A stretch of 64,000 nt of DNA from Acanthornis magna (taxonomy: Eukaryota > Chordata > Aves > Passeriformes > Acanthizidae): assembly GCA_036785705.1 (NCBI GenBank), contig JAWUZG010000051.1:13048501-13112500 (forward strand), given 5' to 3'. A program made the position numbers and the translations under genes. Positions 49,601 to 63,057 of the stretch are shown piece by piece. How positions within the stretch are numbered: the first letter of the stretch is position 1; every line of letters begins with the position of its first letter. A model generated the notes under the pieces. It made no database searches, was not told the DNA's origin, and worked only from the letters and a program-made list of their open reading frames with translations.

Positions 49601-51330
49601 AGCCAGTACAAATTTTTGTTGTGGTGGTAGTTTAGGTAAAGCCAATATACCTCAAGAGTGAGATGAGATGAGATCAAATCCAGTTAAAGATTTTAAGAGA
49701 AAAGAGTATTAGATGTAGACAGGAGAACTAAAGATCCCCACATGACAGATATAATTTGTGCCATGAGAGAATTGATTGTCCCAGAGAAAACAATATTTTA
49801 ATGAACACTGCACCCATGCTCTATGCTATTACACAGACATTCTCAGAGCTATTGGAAGACAAAACTGATGGAAGGGTGAGTCATGACTCCATATGGGCAG
49901 TGTCACAAAGTTGGTAGAAGGCTGAACCATGACCTGAATTTCACCCCCAACTTCTGTCCGACCTATGCACCTTGACAAAAAGGCAAAAACCTATATTAGA
50001 AGTGCAAGCAATACTTCAATAGATGCTTAGGCCATGGTCCGAGATACATGTGTTCTGTGAGTGAGAAAGGGAGGGAATGAAATAATCAGCCTGAGGGAAC
50101 ACTCCAATATTTCTTCCATGACTTTTGTATATGAAGTCTTGAAACTTTCCATTGTCTCAGGACTCCAGAAAGTTTCCATCATCTAAAAAGGAATAAAATC
50201 AGCAGCCCATGAAGATAATTATTTGGGCCTGCAGGTATTTGTGTTTTAGCGTATAATTAAAATGTTGAACTGAAGTGAATTTAAAAAATGCTGCATATTT
50301 GCATAGGCAAATATGAAATACATGGGTGAGTCTTATTTCCCAGTGTAAAAATTTGGTCTGCATAGGAATTCAGTCTCCAAACCTGAATATTTTAGAGATC
50401 TATTCAATTACGTAAGTCATACATTCTTTTCTTTTCTGTTATGGGGTCTGAAAAGCGTCAGTCAACTTTTGTGCTGTTCTACCTTGTGAGAACTACACAT
50501 TGTGTTAGAAATGTGGCAGCTGAAGTCAGGAACAGCCCTTGTAGTTTAACTCTATAATCATTTAGACTGAAAGAATATTCATTTTCATCTCCTACACTGG
50601 CATTCATAGAAGTTTGTAAGGGGATCAAAATGTCCCATTAGCGTTCCCCTGAGCTGCTATAATACAACTAAAGCACAAAGTCATTAAAATTTGGTGTCAA
50701 AAAGTAGACTTTCTGTAATTTTAATTGTTTCTTAATTAGAGAAGAGACTATAGGGCATGTGTGGTTATATTACATAACAAAATAGCATTCATTTTAAAAA
50801 TTGTCTAAATGCAGATTTAAACAATTAGCCAAAATACTGCCTCAAATACTATCATGCCCAATTAAATTTTAAAAAAGCTTTTAAAAGCAATCAAATGCAG
50901 CTATAGTAGGAAAGCCAAAACATTCTATTTTAGTGATGTAACAAGTCTAATCTGAACCAGGTGGATGAAACATCAATCCTAGAATGTCTTTATTCTGTGA
51001 GTTTACATAAAAAAGAGATGAGGCCAAATCCACACCTAAATTCAACAAAATAATTTTTTTAGAGAAATACAAGGGCTGAATTAATGAAAGACAATGTGGA
51101 GAGGTCAACTGATTTTGTCTCAATATATTGCTCAAATCATCAAATGCAGCTTTTTAGAACGCTGCCCAGCAAATACACTGCTCTCTTTGTCCCTCCCAAT
51201 TTTTGCCAAACACTGATGTGTGAGGGCAGGACAGGGAGAGATAAAGATCCTCGAGATGAGCAGTCCCAACCACATGCATTCTGTTTTCTACTACAGCATA
51301 GTAGACTTCAATTTTTAAAATTTTATTTAA
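43659..51330. other. Long unannotated non-coding stretch
   Basis: About 7.7 kb. Frames of up to 116 codons lack motifs. Minor items are a TTCAATTCAATGC-type short repeat at 46217-46252 and GAGAT repeats at 49656-49675. No transposon family, tRNA or exon was recognised. Confidence 0.5.
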
Positions 51331-51371
51331 TATATCACATATTATCACATATTATATATATATATAATATG
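51331..51371. repeat. AT-rich repeat with perfect 22-bp palindrome
   Basis: Two copies of TATCACATAT-type sequence run into an AT alternation. The bases 51349-51370 form an exact 22-bp palindrome (ATATTA...TAATAT). It can extrude a cruciform or be a polymorphic (AT)n site. I see no functional context. Confidence 0.8.
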
Positions 51372-51621
51372 CATTATTAGCAAGCATTATATCCTCACAT
51401 AAATTTTCCCTGCTCGCCTCAAAATCTCTCAACGTGCATTTCCTTCTGCATTCTGTGCTTCCATTGCCCAGTTCCACTGAGCTGTGTATTGTAAGCTAGA
51501 AATTTTCTTCCTCTCATGCTCAAGGTTTCCTGTGTTTCTCCCCTGTGTTCCTGCACCTTTACCAAAATTTCGTTAACAATAAAAAAATTACAACAGATTT
51601 TTCTCCTCTTTTTCTACCCAC

Positions 51622-51651
51622 AAAGTAAAGAGTAAAGTAAAGTAAAAAAAA
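51622..51651. repeat. (AGTAA)n short repeat
   Basis: AAAGTAAAGAGTAAAGTAAA, then GTAAAAAAAAA: several imperfect copies of AGTAA ending in an A run. Confidence 0.8.
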
Positions 51652-51818
51652 ATTCCTTTGCCTATTACGTGCAAGAAAAAATGACAAAAAATTAAAAGAC
51701 TAGGTATTCTGCTTCTTGCATAAATGATAGCTCAACTATTGCGACCTTTGCTTCTTCTCTAGAAAGAAGTTGTAGAGAGCTTAGTTACTTTTTAGGTTTT
51801 GGTTTTTTGTTGCAGTTA

Positions 51819-51836
51819 TTTTTTTTTTTTTTTTTT
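51819..51836. repeat. T18 homopolymer followed by CAG
   Basis: Eighteen T's, immediately followed by CAG. It looks like an ideal splice acceptor, but the following sequence is not coding-like. It is more likely a simple homopolymer or an old reverse-strand poly(A) tail whose body is not recognised. Confidence 0.85.
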
Positions 51837-52202
51837 CAGAGTGAGATAGAGAAAAATCTATAGTTCCATAGTCTACCAGCAGTGTCAGGAGAGTCAGCTT
51901 GCTCCTAGGGGTTGAGAAGAACCATAGGGCAAGCAACAGCTACCAGTGACAACACATCAGCAAGCAATGAACATGCAAATGAAAGTAAAGACTGGCAAAG
52001 TTTGGAGTTTGGAGCAGTAAGAAAAGCAAAGCAAGAAACATAAATCTGGGACAGAGGACCCCAGCTGAACGGAGACAGAGACAAGTGACAATACAAAGCT
52101 ATACAGCCCATGGGAGATCACCATCTCTGGGATTAAATTCCACAAAAGGTTCCAGAACACATTCAGGTTTACTCTGAAAACTTGATGGGTATATGAGAAT
52201 CA

Positions 52203-52224
52203 TGAATATGAATATGAATATATG
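52203..52224. repeat. (ATGAAT)n microsatellite
   Basis: About three and a half copies of ATGAAT, ending in ATATATG. Confidence 0.85.
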
Positions 52225-55200
52225 TCTTATTGAAACAGCTCCTCATTTGATTAAACGATCAGGAAATGTAGGAATCAAATGCCTGCAACAGAAATGTCAT
52301 GCTTCTCCAGCCCAAAGAACATTGCAACCTTAAAAAAAACCACCTTGGGTTGAAGACCCTGATTTTGTTCTAAATATCTGAAGAGGGGGAAAAAAAAGAG
52401 GACAGGGCTGTTACAGCAGTTGAGGTTAGAAAGCAAAGCAGATCAGTGACAGTTTTGTTCTAGTTTCAGATGTGCAGTACACAGAACTGGCTGAAAATAG
52501 CCAGGCAATGATGCCTGTTGCATTCTGGAGACTAGGATCAGGCAAAAGGTTTATGCTGGCTGCCAACATTTGAATAGTTTTGAGACGTTTCAGAAGACTA
52601 CGTGACTCCAAAGACCTTTTTTGTTTTTAAACTAGTGGGTGCTTTTAATAGATGTTGAGTACAGTCACGCCTTGTTTGAGAAAAGCACTGCTTATCTCCA
52701 AATAAGTAGGATCCAGACAAAATGCTTCATGGGTTCACTGCCTCCTAATGAGACCTTTACTTAGGAGCTCTACCCATTGTGTTGAATAAATGCAACTTGA
52801 AAGTGAAGGCAGAACAACCTAACTGGTAGCAAAAGCTAAATAGTCAGGGCATGGGCGATATAAAACAGAGTGTACTCCAGGACAAAAGCAGTGCCTGAAA
52901 AACTTTTTCCTGGATTCCAAGCTGTGAATATCATCTGTCCTCAGTGTGACTGCAGCTTTGAGCAAAAGTGATGAGGAATTACTGTTTGCTCTCACTCACC
53001 TAGGCAGGCTCCTCACCACGTACAAGGGAACAGTCACAAGCACTAAGGGAAATGTGCTCATGTTTTGGTCAACAGAGCACAAGATTAACAAGATGATAAC
53101 TGGTATGATTAAAAAAAACCGAACAACTCCTCCACTTCTGTGAGCAGTGACAACTGGAGGGGTACTGGATTCTAACCTGAATTGAATCAAAGCATCGGGA
53201 AAACTGATACAAGACCCAACACTTACTCCACTTTTGACACACAGTAGTCACCAGCTATCGAAATCCTTCCCTGCCTGCCCATCTCTTTTTTTTTTTTTTT
53301 TCGAAAATTGAAAATAGTGACTTGCTAGCTCTGTATCCTACAAATCCTAGCCCCTGCAAGGAAGTTTAATCATTCACAGCCACTCCCTTCACGCTGCAGT
53401 CAGTTGAAAAAGCTTTAGTTTTTAAAGGAAACTTGTGATTTTCAGAGTATTTTCTCATACTGAAGGAAGCAATTTAAATCTCTCTACTTTATTACATGCT
53501 CCAGTACACCAAGCAGTCTGAAGACAGGGAAATGGATTAGATAAATAGAAATATTTTTGTTATGACCTAATTTAAGGATCTTAAAAATAATACGGTAACT
53601 TCAAAAACTGAAAGGCATCAAAAGGCTTAAAAATATTGCAGAGACATGAGAGTGCAAGATATCTGGCAAGTATTGATAGAGTAACATTTAACTTGAATGA
53701 GAAACAGGAGACATTCAGAGACACATGGTTACCATTCACATAAATTTATTACCAGGGCATTTCTGTTACTGTAATACTCTTTATACCAGGAACCATATGC
53801 CATTGCTCAGCCTTTTATGTGCAATGTCCATTTATGTCATATTGGTGAAAATTAAAGAAAGGTTTGAATTTGGAATTTGCTGGCTGCCAGTACAACGTAA
53901 AACATCAAGGCAGTACAGCTTCTGCTCTTTGTAAAAGAAACCAACAGCCCTAGGAGAAAGCAATCTTGCAGCTTTTACAAACTTCACAGTAAGCAATAGA
54001 GGAAATGGCAATGACACAAAATCATACTTGCACCATAATACACGCAATTAACATCAGCCTAGTACATCTCAAACAACACCTTTAATAAAACTGCCTAATG
54101 TTTTTATCAAACTAATGAATGCACCGCTTCCTTCATTACCTTAAAAATTCATTTGTGCATTTGCACTAGCACTGAGACTTCATTAGCATTACTGCTTGTT
54201 CTACAGGATACCTTCAGTAAACCGCTTTCTACCACACCATCAATGGTTTTCAAAACAGATGCACATTGCCATCCCTATTGAAATTCCCTCATTAATTAAT
54301 TTTACAGTATCTTCCATATTGCATTCCTCCTCACAGAAGTACTTAAGACATCACAGCAGCCTGCATAATAAAACTCCAAATTATAAATAGCAACAATTTC
54401 TCCTTATCAGGCAGTAAGTGTCTAGGACCCAAATATGGTGAAGCAATTTGTAAACTGGAGAAATAATGAGTTATAAGAAAAATTATTCCAAAACTTATCA
54501 CAAACTGTTTTTCCAGCAGGTGTCTGCCTCCACCTGTACACCAAATTCACAATGTTAAGATATGATAGGAAGAACTCCTCAACCACACACTGCTCACTAC
54601 CGAGTTCTTTAATTCTCACGTACAATGCCTGACCTCCTCAAACCATTCCTTGGTTTGTCCAGTTTATGGCTCCTCCTAAAATAGTTTACTTTACGAGAAG
54701 GAAAATACTATGCCTAAATCCACAGGAAATACCACTGCCCAACTGTAACCCGCATCTGTTTTATCTCTTACTCCTCCTTTAAGTTCCACTGCATGTGTCT
54801 GTATCTTACTGTCATGTCCTGTACTCCTTGTCATTGCTCTGAGCTTATTTGCACAGCCCAATACTGCACTGTAAACCCCTGAACTTACGCTTAGTTGGTT
54901 GCTGAGAGAAAAGCGTTCCCTTTTTCTATCATCAAACAACATGCCAGTGTGGTTCTTTACAATAAAGCAGGGACAGTGGAGTTCAACAAAACACAGCTCC
55001 ACAGGATGCTTGGCACAGTGGACAGCACCCAGCCCAACACCTCTGAGAACTCCAGCCTGACATAGTGACAAGAAAACTACATGTTATAATGGTTCATTCC
55101 CCTTTTTTTTTTACCACAATGCAGCCAGACACAAAAGCAGCAAGGCTGCAGCTGAGGTTAAATCCAGACAAAACTCTTCACATAGGTAAAGGGAGATGGG

Positions 55201-55301
55201 CTTATTAAGTAAGAAACATTTTATCCTGTAAGTTCATGAAACCTGAAAAACAGAAGAGTATCGTTGCTCCAAAGAAAATCAACGTGTCTTCATGCAATAC
55301 A

Positions 55302-55335
55302 CTTCCCTGACAATCCCCTAGCTTCCCTGACAATC
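55302..55335. repeat. 20-bp-period tandem duplication
   Basis: CTTCCCTGACAATC occurs at 55302-55315 and again at 55322-55335, identical and exactly 20 bases apart. It is a recent-looking local duplication. Confidence 0.9.
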
Positions 55336-58300
55336 GCTTCATCAAGACCGTCCCTTTTCCAATATCTTTCCATTAAAAAGTTTTCTTTGAAGAATAATAG
55401 TGCATTTTACAGATGGAACAGCTTGTTTTGCTTCTTTGTTTGCTAAAAAAAACCCAAACCCAACTACAAATGCAAAAACCACCCCAAAGCAACAAAAAAG
55501 GATTTTTATTCAGAAGAAGCATTTCTGACATGAAAAAAAAAAAAAAAAAGTACCTCACGCACACAGCAGAAAGATTGTTGGCTGTCTCAGTCTGCTGGAA
55601 TGCTTTACAAAATGCGTTATATCCCCATATAGAATAAGAAGTCACAGCAGTTCTTGACACTTCACCTATATTTTACAAATACCTCAGTTGAGAGGTCATG
55701 TAAATCTTGCTCTCAGTTCTTCAGTGTGCTTAGGTCTCTCTCTGTAGTATTTTTAAGGCAAATTTCAGAACACGAATTCCATTTAACCAACATAGATTAT
55801 CATAGGGGAGAGGAAAGAGGAAAGCATGGATAACATTTTCTAAATTTCTTGCATGAGTTACACATTTAATTCCATGAAATTTCAATGGGATTGATAGTAA
55901 GACCAATATGACCTAAATGCTGTCCACCCAATAACCACACAGCACTCTATCCCACCCCAATAGTGACAGGCTTCCAAACGGGGCTGTACCATACTGAAAT
56001 AGAATATTGGCCATAGACAATGCCTCTCACAACGTGTGTAAAGTGTAAGGGGACACAGCACTAGCTAATTCACTGGGTGCTACAGACATCACAAATGCAC
56101 ATAATGGCTTGTCTTACCTGTTTACTTGGGGCTTTTCACAGCCACAGTTCTATGCCTGCTCAAGGTCACAAAATAGGAAACAAACTTTTTTGCAAGTCAA
56201 AGCAGATGGAGACTTTAAAGGGTCTGTTCTCTCAATAAATACAATAATCTGAAATTGTTAAGTGAAATATTAAAAAGAAATGTTCTGTCCAGCTTTCAAC
56301 ATTTGTGGAGATGGCTGCTTTTTTGCCATCAGCATCTGAGCAGCTGGTAAGTGAGAATTTCAGGAAGCCTGCAATGTTGCCGTGTAAGACATTATTACCT
56401 CAAACCTTTAACAGCAGCTTAAGCACAATGTAGACCAACTTCAGCAAAGTAAAACTGCACAAGAGATTCAGGATGCGTGGTTTGGGTAGGGCAATGTTAC
56501 AATTCAACACCACTTGTAACCAATCACTTGCTGCTCCTGTTTTGCAATTAATGCTATTCACACATTAACAAAGGAAAAAAAGCAATATCCTCAAGGCTTC
56601 ACTGCTTTTCCTAAATGTGAGTACCCTATTGCTCTGTTATTATAAAGACATTTCTATTGGTATGGATGACAGATGGAGGATTTATAAATTACTAATTCCC
56701 CAAAGCTGCTTTAAAGCTTACATTTCACAGATTTTTTAACTCAAGTTCCGTATTTGAAGAGGGAATTAGTGTCACTGTTATGGAGATTACTGCACATTAA
56801 AGACTTACAGAATTTTGAGTCAGTGCCATCAAAGAAGAGCACTGTGCTGTATGGGAAACTGTTACTGCACTTATAAGAGCTCGTAATATGTTCAGAAATG
56901 CAACAAATCTGAAAAAAGAAATCTCTGCTCTAATTCATTATGTTCATATATTTAAAATAATGCATGCAGTGCTTTACAATTACTTGCTCTTCCATACATG
57001 TGGTGTAATTTTGACATTTAAGCAAAAAGACTGCTCTGATTTATTTGCAGATTAAGTTAGTGCAATGTTTTTGCACTAAATGCTCAGCTGCTCTGTCCAA
57101 CAGACCAAATCATGACATTTGTTCATATATGGTTATTCTCAGTTAAAAGCACTCTCCATCTGCCTGGAGGTTTATTAATAACTCATCACCATGGTATCAC
57201 AGCATCTTAAGGAAAATAAAACAGAGATAGTTGCTAGGTTCTCTAGCCTCTAGGGATAAAAGGGAATACTTCTTGAGGAAGACTAGGAGAAACTATTTTG
57301 GTCCATTTACTTATCACCCTCGAGAGGGAGGCTAAACCAAGAGATGGCTGTCATACTGTTTTCTGAAACCTGCAAGTATTGCGGCCATCACTCAGACATG
57401 TCACCCGTGATACAATTCTCTGCACCAACACATTAAAAACAAGCATGCAGAAATCCAAACTGTGGTGGAAACCTAAGGAAAAAGGGATTGGGGTGAAGGA
57501 AAGCATAGATTTCTGCAGCACTCCCATTTAACCCTCAAAAGGACTCTGCAACCACATCACTGTTGCCCCCAATCACATTAACCACGCTAAGCTGTTTGCT
57601 AACATGCACTGAGCTCTGTCCTGGAGAAGCGGCTCCAGCATCAGCACATGGCACAGACCTGCCCTCACTGAGCCCCACAGTGCTGTGCTGTAAATGCATC
57701 TGACATCAGTGGGGAGAAACAGGGAACCGGTCAGTGACTCATCCTCTACCCACAAGAGTTTCAGCTGTTTCTCACAAGTATTTTCAAATGTACTGAATGT
57801 GAGAAGTGCAACCCTTTACCTAACACTCCGCCCATCAATACCGAGAGAAAGGATGTCCCTATGGTTCTCTGACAGGTTTAAGCTCTAGAAGAAACAGACA
57901 GTCTCCACACTTGTAAACATTATCTGCTTCAATAAATGAAGTCAGTTTTAAATATGCTAACATCTTCAGAACTCTAATATAGGGAAGCCTCAAACTTAAA
58001 TGCAGTAAAACACATATAGCAGAGAGGGTTTGTTTGCAAATCATATCCCTTTTCAAAAAGCATGTACTGTCAAGGTTGCCACACTATTATTCGGGGAAAG
58101 AATGTGACTGCAAAGGAAAATCTGTAAAAACAACACATATACTGCAGAGTACAAGAGTGTACTTCATACTTACAGATAATTACAGTACTGACTAAATTCA
58201 TTCTAAAGCCAAAAAGCAGTGAAGTCAGAAGTCACACCTTTAGTTGGTATGCTACTCTGATGAAGTGTCTCATGAGTGGGAAAGCTTTACGGAATCATTA

Positions 58301-61300
58301 CGTCTTCTGTCAGGGAGAAACATCCAGCCATGCAACCTATCCAGCCTACCCTGTGTGACAGGGACAATGAGTGGTTACACCATTTCCTTCCTTCTTCCCT
58401 GTTCGGATGAGAAAGCAAACAGGGTTGCAGAAAGAACCATAGGATGTGGCAGATTCATCTCCAGCGGCATGTCCTGAAAGTCACAGTACTCAATAGCTTC
58501 TCCACGTGTAAAGTTAATACAGCAAAAAGATTGTGTGGCTCGAGGGACAGAGCCTTTCCCACTGAAGGGCTGCCATGACACAAAAAGCCACAAGAAGCAG
58601 GCCTGCCACACTCCCCCAGAGACGCTGCCATAGCTCAACATATTTCCTCTCAGAAGGGTTTTCACTCCTGAGTTCTATTTATTCAGTATTTTAGAAGAGG
58701 GGAAACTGCTGCTTATCACATCTTTTTCACACTCACATTACTGCACACTGAGGCAGAAGTCTGTCACCTCGATCAAGTATAAAAGGCTGTATTTTGATCT
58801 CTCAGGTGGCCTCATGTTAAATTTCAAGAGCAGTTAAGCATAGGAAGAGACTATTCCTCTTGTCGTTCAGCTGCTTAGCTAATTAGTGCAAGCAAAAAGA
58901 AACCAGAAAGTCTTTTTCTTTTTGCTAGATAGTTGCAGTTCTGAGAGGCAATGATTCCTGCAATGTGAAGCTGCATGCTACTTAACATCCTCCTTTAGGG
59001 TGAAAAAGAGGCATAGGTCAAGGTAAAAATATCTGAAAACAAGCAAATCGCCCTGATCTAACCCTGCCTGTCAGGGTGCATTTTGTCCATCTCTGTACCC
59101 AAAACATATATAACTAATTCTATTTTCTAGTACAGCAATTGTTGATTGATGAGTCATCTTTCCTGTAAATTTGTTTTTTTAAGTGATTTTGGCATTGTTC
59201 CTTGAAATTCCTCTCTGGCTATGTAATGGAAATTTTCACCTCACACTCTGGTTTCTTTAACATCACAGACCAAACAGTTGAATAAAGGACGCGATGTAGA
59301 AATCTGTAGCTTGAAAAGAAAACAAGCTGTACTAAATAAACTCTCAAGTAAATATTTAACTGTGTGGCCACTAGGTTACATTCTTAATAATACAGCAACT
59401 CATTCATTGTAATTAAGAATTCATGGGGGAGAAGGTTGCTTCCCTCTTTCCCAAAATTGGTTGTGTGATTAAAGTTGCTAGCAAGTGAAACTCACCAAAA
59501 TATATAAAAGTTTAGTTTTTTCCTATTAATTAGAACTCCCCATATGACAGTTTCTAAAGTATACTGCAATTAGTAGTCAGAAAAGACAAAGAAGAAAAAT
59601 GTAAGCCAGAAGAGAGTAGAAAGAAAACAAAAGCATCAAAAAATACATTCATGAGACATAGTTATTGCAGAGGATAGCATAACACTTTTCAGATTGCAAC
59701 CACCAAGAGTAAGGGCTTTTCTTCCCTATTCTCCTTCTATTTGGTGGCAATGGAGAAAGTACATGGTAGCTCAAATTTCTCGGCTATGCTGAGTTCAAAA
59801 CACATGACAAAGAACTTGGAGTTGTGAATTGCCTTAGTCCCACAAGAAGAATTAGATGGATCTTTATAGCAAGAATAAAAATGAACACATCAGAGAACTA
59901 CTCCAGTTTATCTCAAATATAATTTAATAAACAGAAGAGAAACTTCTCCTTCCACTCAGCCTGTACTAAGCTAGCAGGAAAACTCCATCCCGCTCAGGAA
60001 CAGATGGTGCTGTAAGCACTTGCTGGTGCCTGGAGCCAGCATTTGCAATCAGCGAATCGCAAATCATCATGGTATGCTAAATCTATGAAGTGGCACATTC
60101 ATGGCTCATGAAGGCGAATCCTACTGAAAACAAATTTGCATGCCTATCTTCCAATTGTTAAGTGGGACAACCAAGAGACATGATAACCTGAGCTTCAAAG
60201 TATGCATTCTTGGAAAAACTCTAAACAAGATTTCTCAGATGACAACACTATTATGGTCTCTGGTAATAATTCACTGTCATGCAAGAGGGCATCCCATTCC
60301 ATCCCACCCATGCTTAGCTTGCACCACCAACCAGTTTTCATTCAGGCCAAGCAAAAGAGACAGGATATTTGGGAAAGCGCTCTACTAGCTGCTCTAACTA
60401 CAGGACAGCCCACAGCAGTCTCTTCACAGTTTTTGCTAGAAACTGGACAACTTAAATGGCCAATTTAAGCCAGAAAGATCACAGCAAATCCGAAACTTTG
60501 AAGACAGTCACTGCTCTTCCCCATCAACATGGCACTCTGAATGGAAACTGTGCACCCAGTAGTAAATTAGCTCTGACTAGGTAGGATGGGGCATGTGACT
60601 ATGTTGCTGAGACTCCTGACAGCTTTGCAGCTGCTTTGAAACTCATAGGAACATCTGTTCTCAGTCTAATTATTTGATGGAATGAGTTGATGTGAATTGT
60701 ACAGGTGGGACAGCTAACTGATGAGCTTTCAATAAACGCTCGTGATAAGATGCTACTGGAAAAAAAAAAATCAATGTTTTGTAACATTCCCAGCTTTTAT
60801 CATAACCTTAATGAGGCTGAGTTCTCAAAAGGAGACAGTAAAATTATTTGGTTTTTACCTTTTCAGCCTTAACAATTAATCTACAGCTGGTAAAACCCAT
60901 TGTTATGTGCAAAGAAAGCCCCAAAATCTTCAGATTTTCATGTAGAGAACATCTACGAAAAGAAAACCAGCTCAAACTTTCTGAGAACAGGTAACAGCCA
61001 AGTTGAATTATACATATATTAATGGCTCAGAGATGGCTGTAGATTGGTAAAATAATGCCTGTGACCTAGGGTGAAATACAGAGAGTTTTAATACAAGTTA
61101 GTACAGATTCACATACATTATCAGGGGATGCAGGAGAGAAATGGCCAAAGGCTTTCTTATTACATGGATGCAATTTTAAGTAAAGTATTTTCAAGTTCTC
61201 CATATCATTCTCTTTAGCTTCATAGGCAAACTTTCACTGATGCAAATATAAGTATACTAGGGGAGATGAGTGTCCTTTCTAGTCACAAACACACAAACAT

Positions 61301-61972
61301 CATAAGAATACTTGGGCAGAATATGGGGGAAAAATATTTAGCATCTGTGTAGTTCCTTCAGCTGCTAGGGAAACATCCACCAGATGTTCCTAGATGTTAC
61401 CTCAGCTGCCTCCCAAACCACTATCACATCTGCTCTCTTCCTTACTGAATACCAGTGGTAACTGAAATAATGTTTCACTTCACTCATCTTTGTAAAATAT
61501 TCTCAATACCCTTGAGGAGCTCCTTTTTAAGGAGTTATGCTACTGACAAAAAGCAATGTACAAACTCCCTGTAACTACATGAGTGAATTTCCTGAAATTC
61601 TCAAGTTGTTTAATACATGGGGAATACCATCATCTCTACAAAAGTATTATTGGAAGTGATGATATTTTTTCATAAACACAAGTATTGAAACAGCAACAAA
61701 AACAACGGTCCACAGAAACTACCAGAATTAAAGGGGGAAAAGGAAAGAAACCCTATCGTTATTAAATGCACCTCTTTATTGGGGAGACCAAAATTTTTAC
61801 CCTTCCTCATATTCCTAGAACTGAGATTATTTTTTCTGTTCAGCTACTGAAAATATCCTCTGCTTATCACCTTTGCTGTACACAAGATTTGCTTACACTT
61901 AGCAGCTGTGGAAGTATTGTACTTGGATCCACTGGGGAAGAGACGGGAACACAAAAAAACTCCCAAACCACT

Positions 61973-62005
61973 AAAAAACCCCATGCACAAAAAAACCCCA
62001 TGCAC
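61973..62005. repeat. 16/17-bp tandem duplication
   Basis: AAAAAACCCCATGCAC at 61973-61988 is followed at once by the same unit with one extra A at 61989-62005. It arose by slippage in an A/C-rich context. Confidence 0.9.
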
Positions 62006-63006
62006 ATAAAAAGAGAAAGACCACGCAGATCAAAACGTCTTAACACTTTCTATTCTGGAATTTTAAAAATTATCCAAAACTCAAATTTACACATAAGCAA
62101 TATATAGCACCTGTGTATGACCTAAAATAGTCTAAAAGGAAGTATCTTCATAAGACTGTTAGTGTAGTCCAGTGTATCTATTATTCTTAATGATCATAAT
62201 TTTAAAAATGTGTAAGGAAGTAATGGTTACTTATTCCAAACTCCCTCAAGTTAGTCTTCTCCAGACTTTGTATTTTCAGCCCAGAACATTTTTCTAGTTA
62301 TTTTCCAGGTATGTTGCACTACACTATGTAATGTAGAGAAAAATACAATAAAGACATCAGGAAAGCAAAAAATGTACAAATTCATGTTACCACTATGCTC
62401 CAGTGGATACCCTGCATGAGCCTGAACAAATCACTTAGTCACATTCCCACCAAAAATGGAGAGGGCTCCAGACTCTGAAAAATTACTGTCAGACCAAAAA
62501 ATGTTTACAGAGCAGCTTGCAATCATCAAACAGATGGCTCTGCAAATGGAAAGTATTACAGCATATGGGATGTTCTAGGCATGGGTTTAAAAAAAAAACC
62601 TCAGAAGAGCAGAAAAAAGAACCTTGACAATCATGACTAGGCACGTGTTCCAAACAGAAATTAAACGCCTGCTCCTCTTGTACAGCTCCTTTATTTTCCA
62701 TTACTTATACTTGATAAATACTATGTCTATAAACAAGAAAAATAAATCAGAAGCTCACCTGTAGAGGATGATATAAAAGCTTTGCAAACCGCAGGCATAA
62801 TAAGGTTTTTGGAATGAGGCAGTATCTAGTACCATATTAAATTCCTAGAGATAAAAGTTAAATTTCCAGGTACCAAGGTGTTTTTCTGCGGGTTTCAGTC
62901 ACCTTTATAAATTATGGGGTAAAACGAAAATAAAAACAATGTGTGTCAGGTCAGGATGCAACAAAGCACATGCTAACCCTTGATCTGACACGAGGAGCTC
63001 TTGCCT

Positions 63007-63057
63007 TTTATTTGCACATGAGAAATGAAGGTAAGTGTTTATTTGCAGATGAGAAAT
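63007..63057. repeat. 31-bp-period duplication
   Basis: TTTATTTGCACATGAGAAAT at 63007-63026 and a copy with one mismatch at 63038-63057. A third, much weaker copy may start near 63066 (GTTTAGTTGCAGGAAGAG). Confidence 0.8.

Noticed and set aside
51819..51860. T18CAG as a splice acceptor
   Set aside because: The downstream sequence has no coding character in any frame. Homopolymer slippage is the simpler reading.
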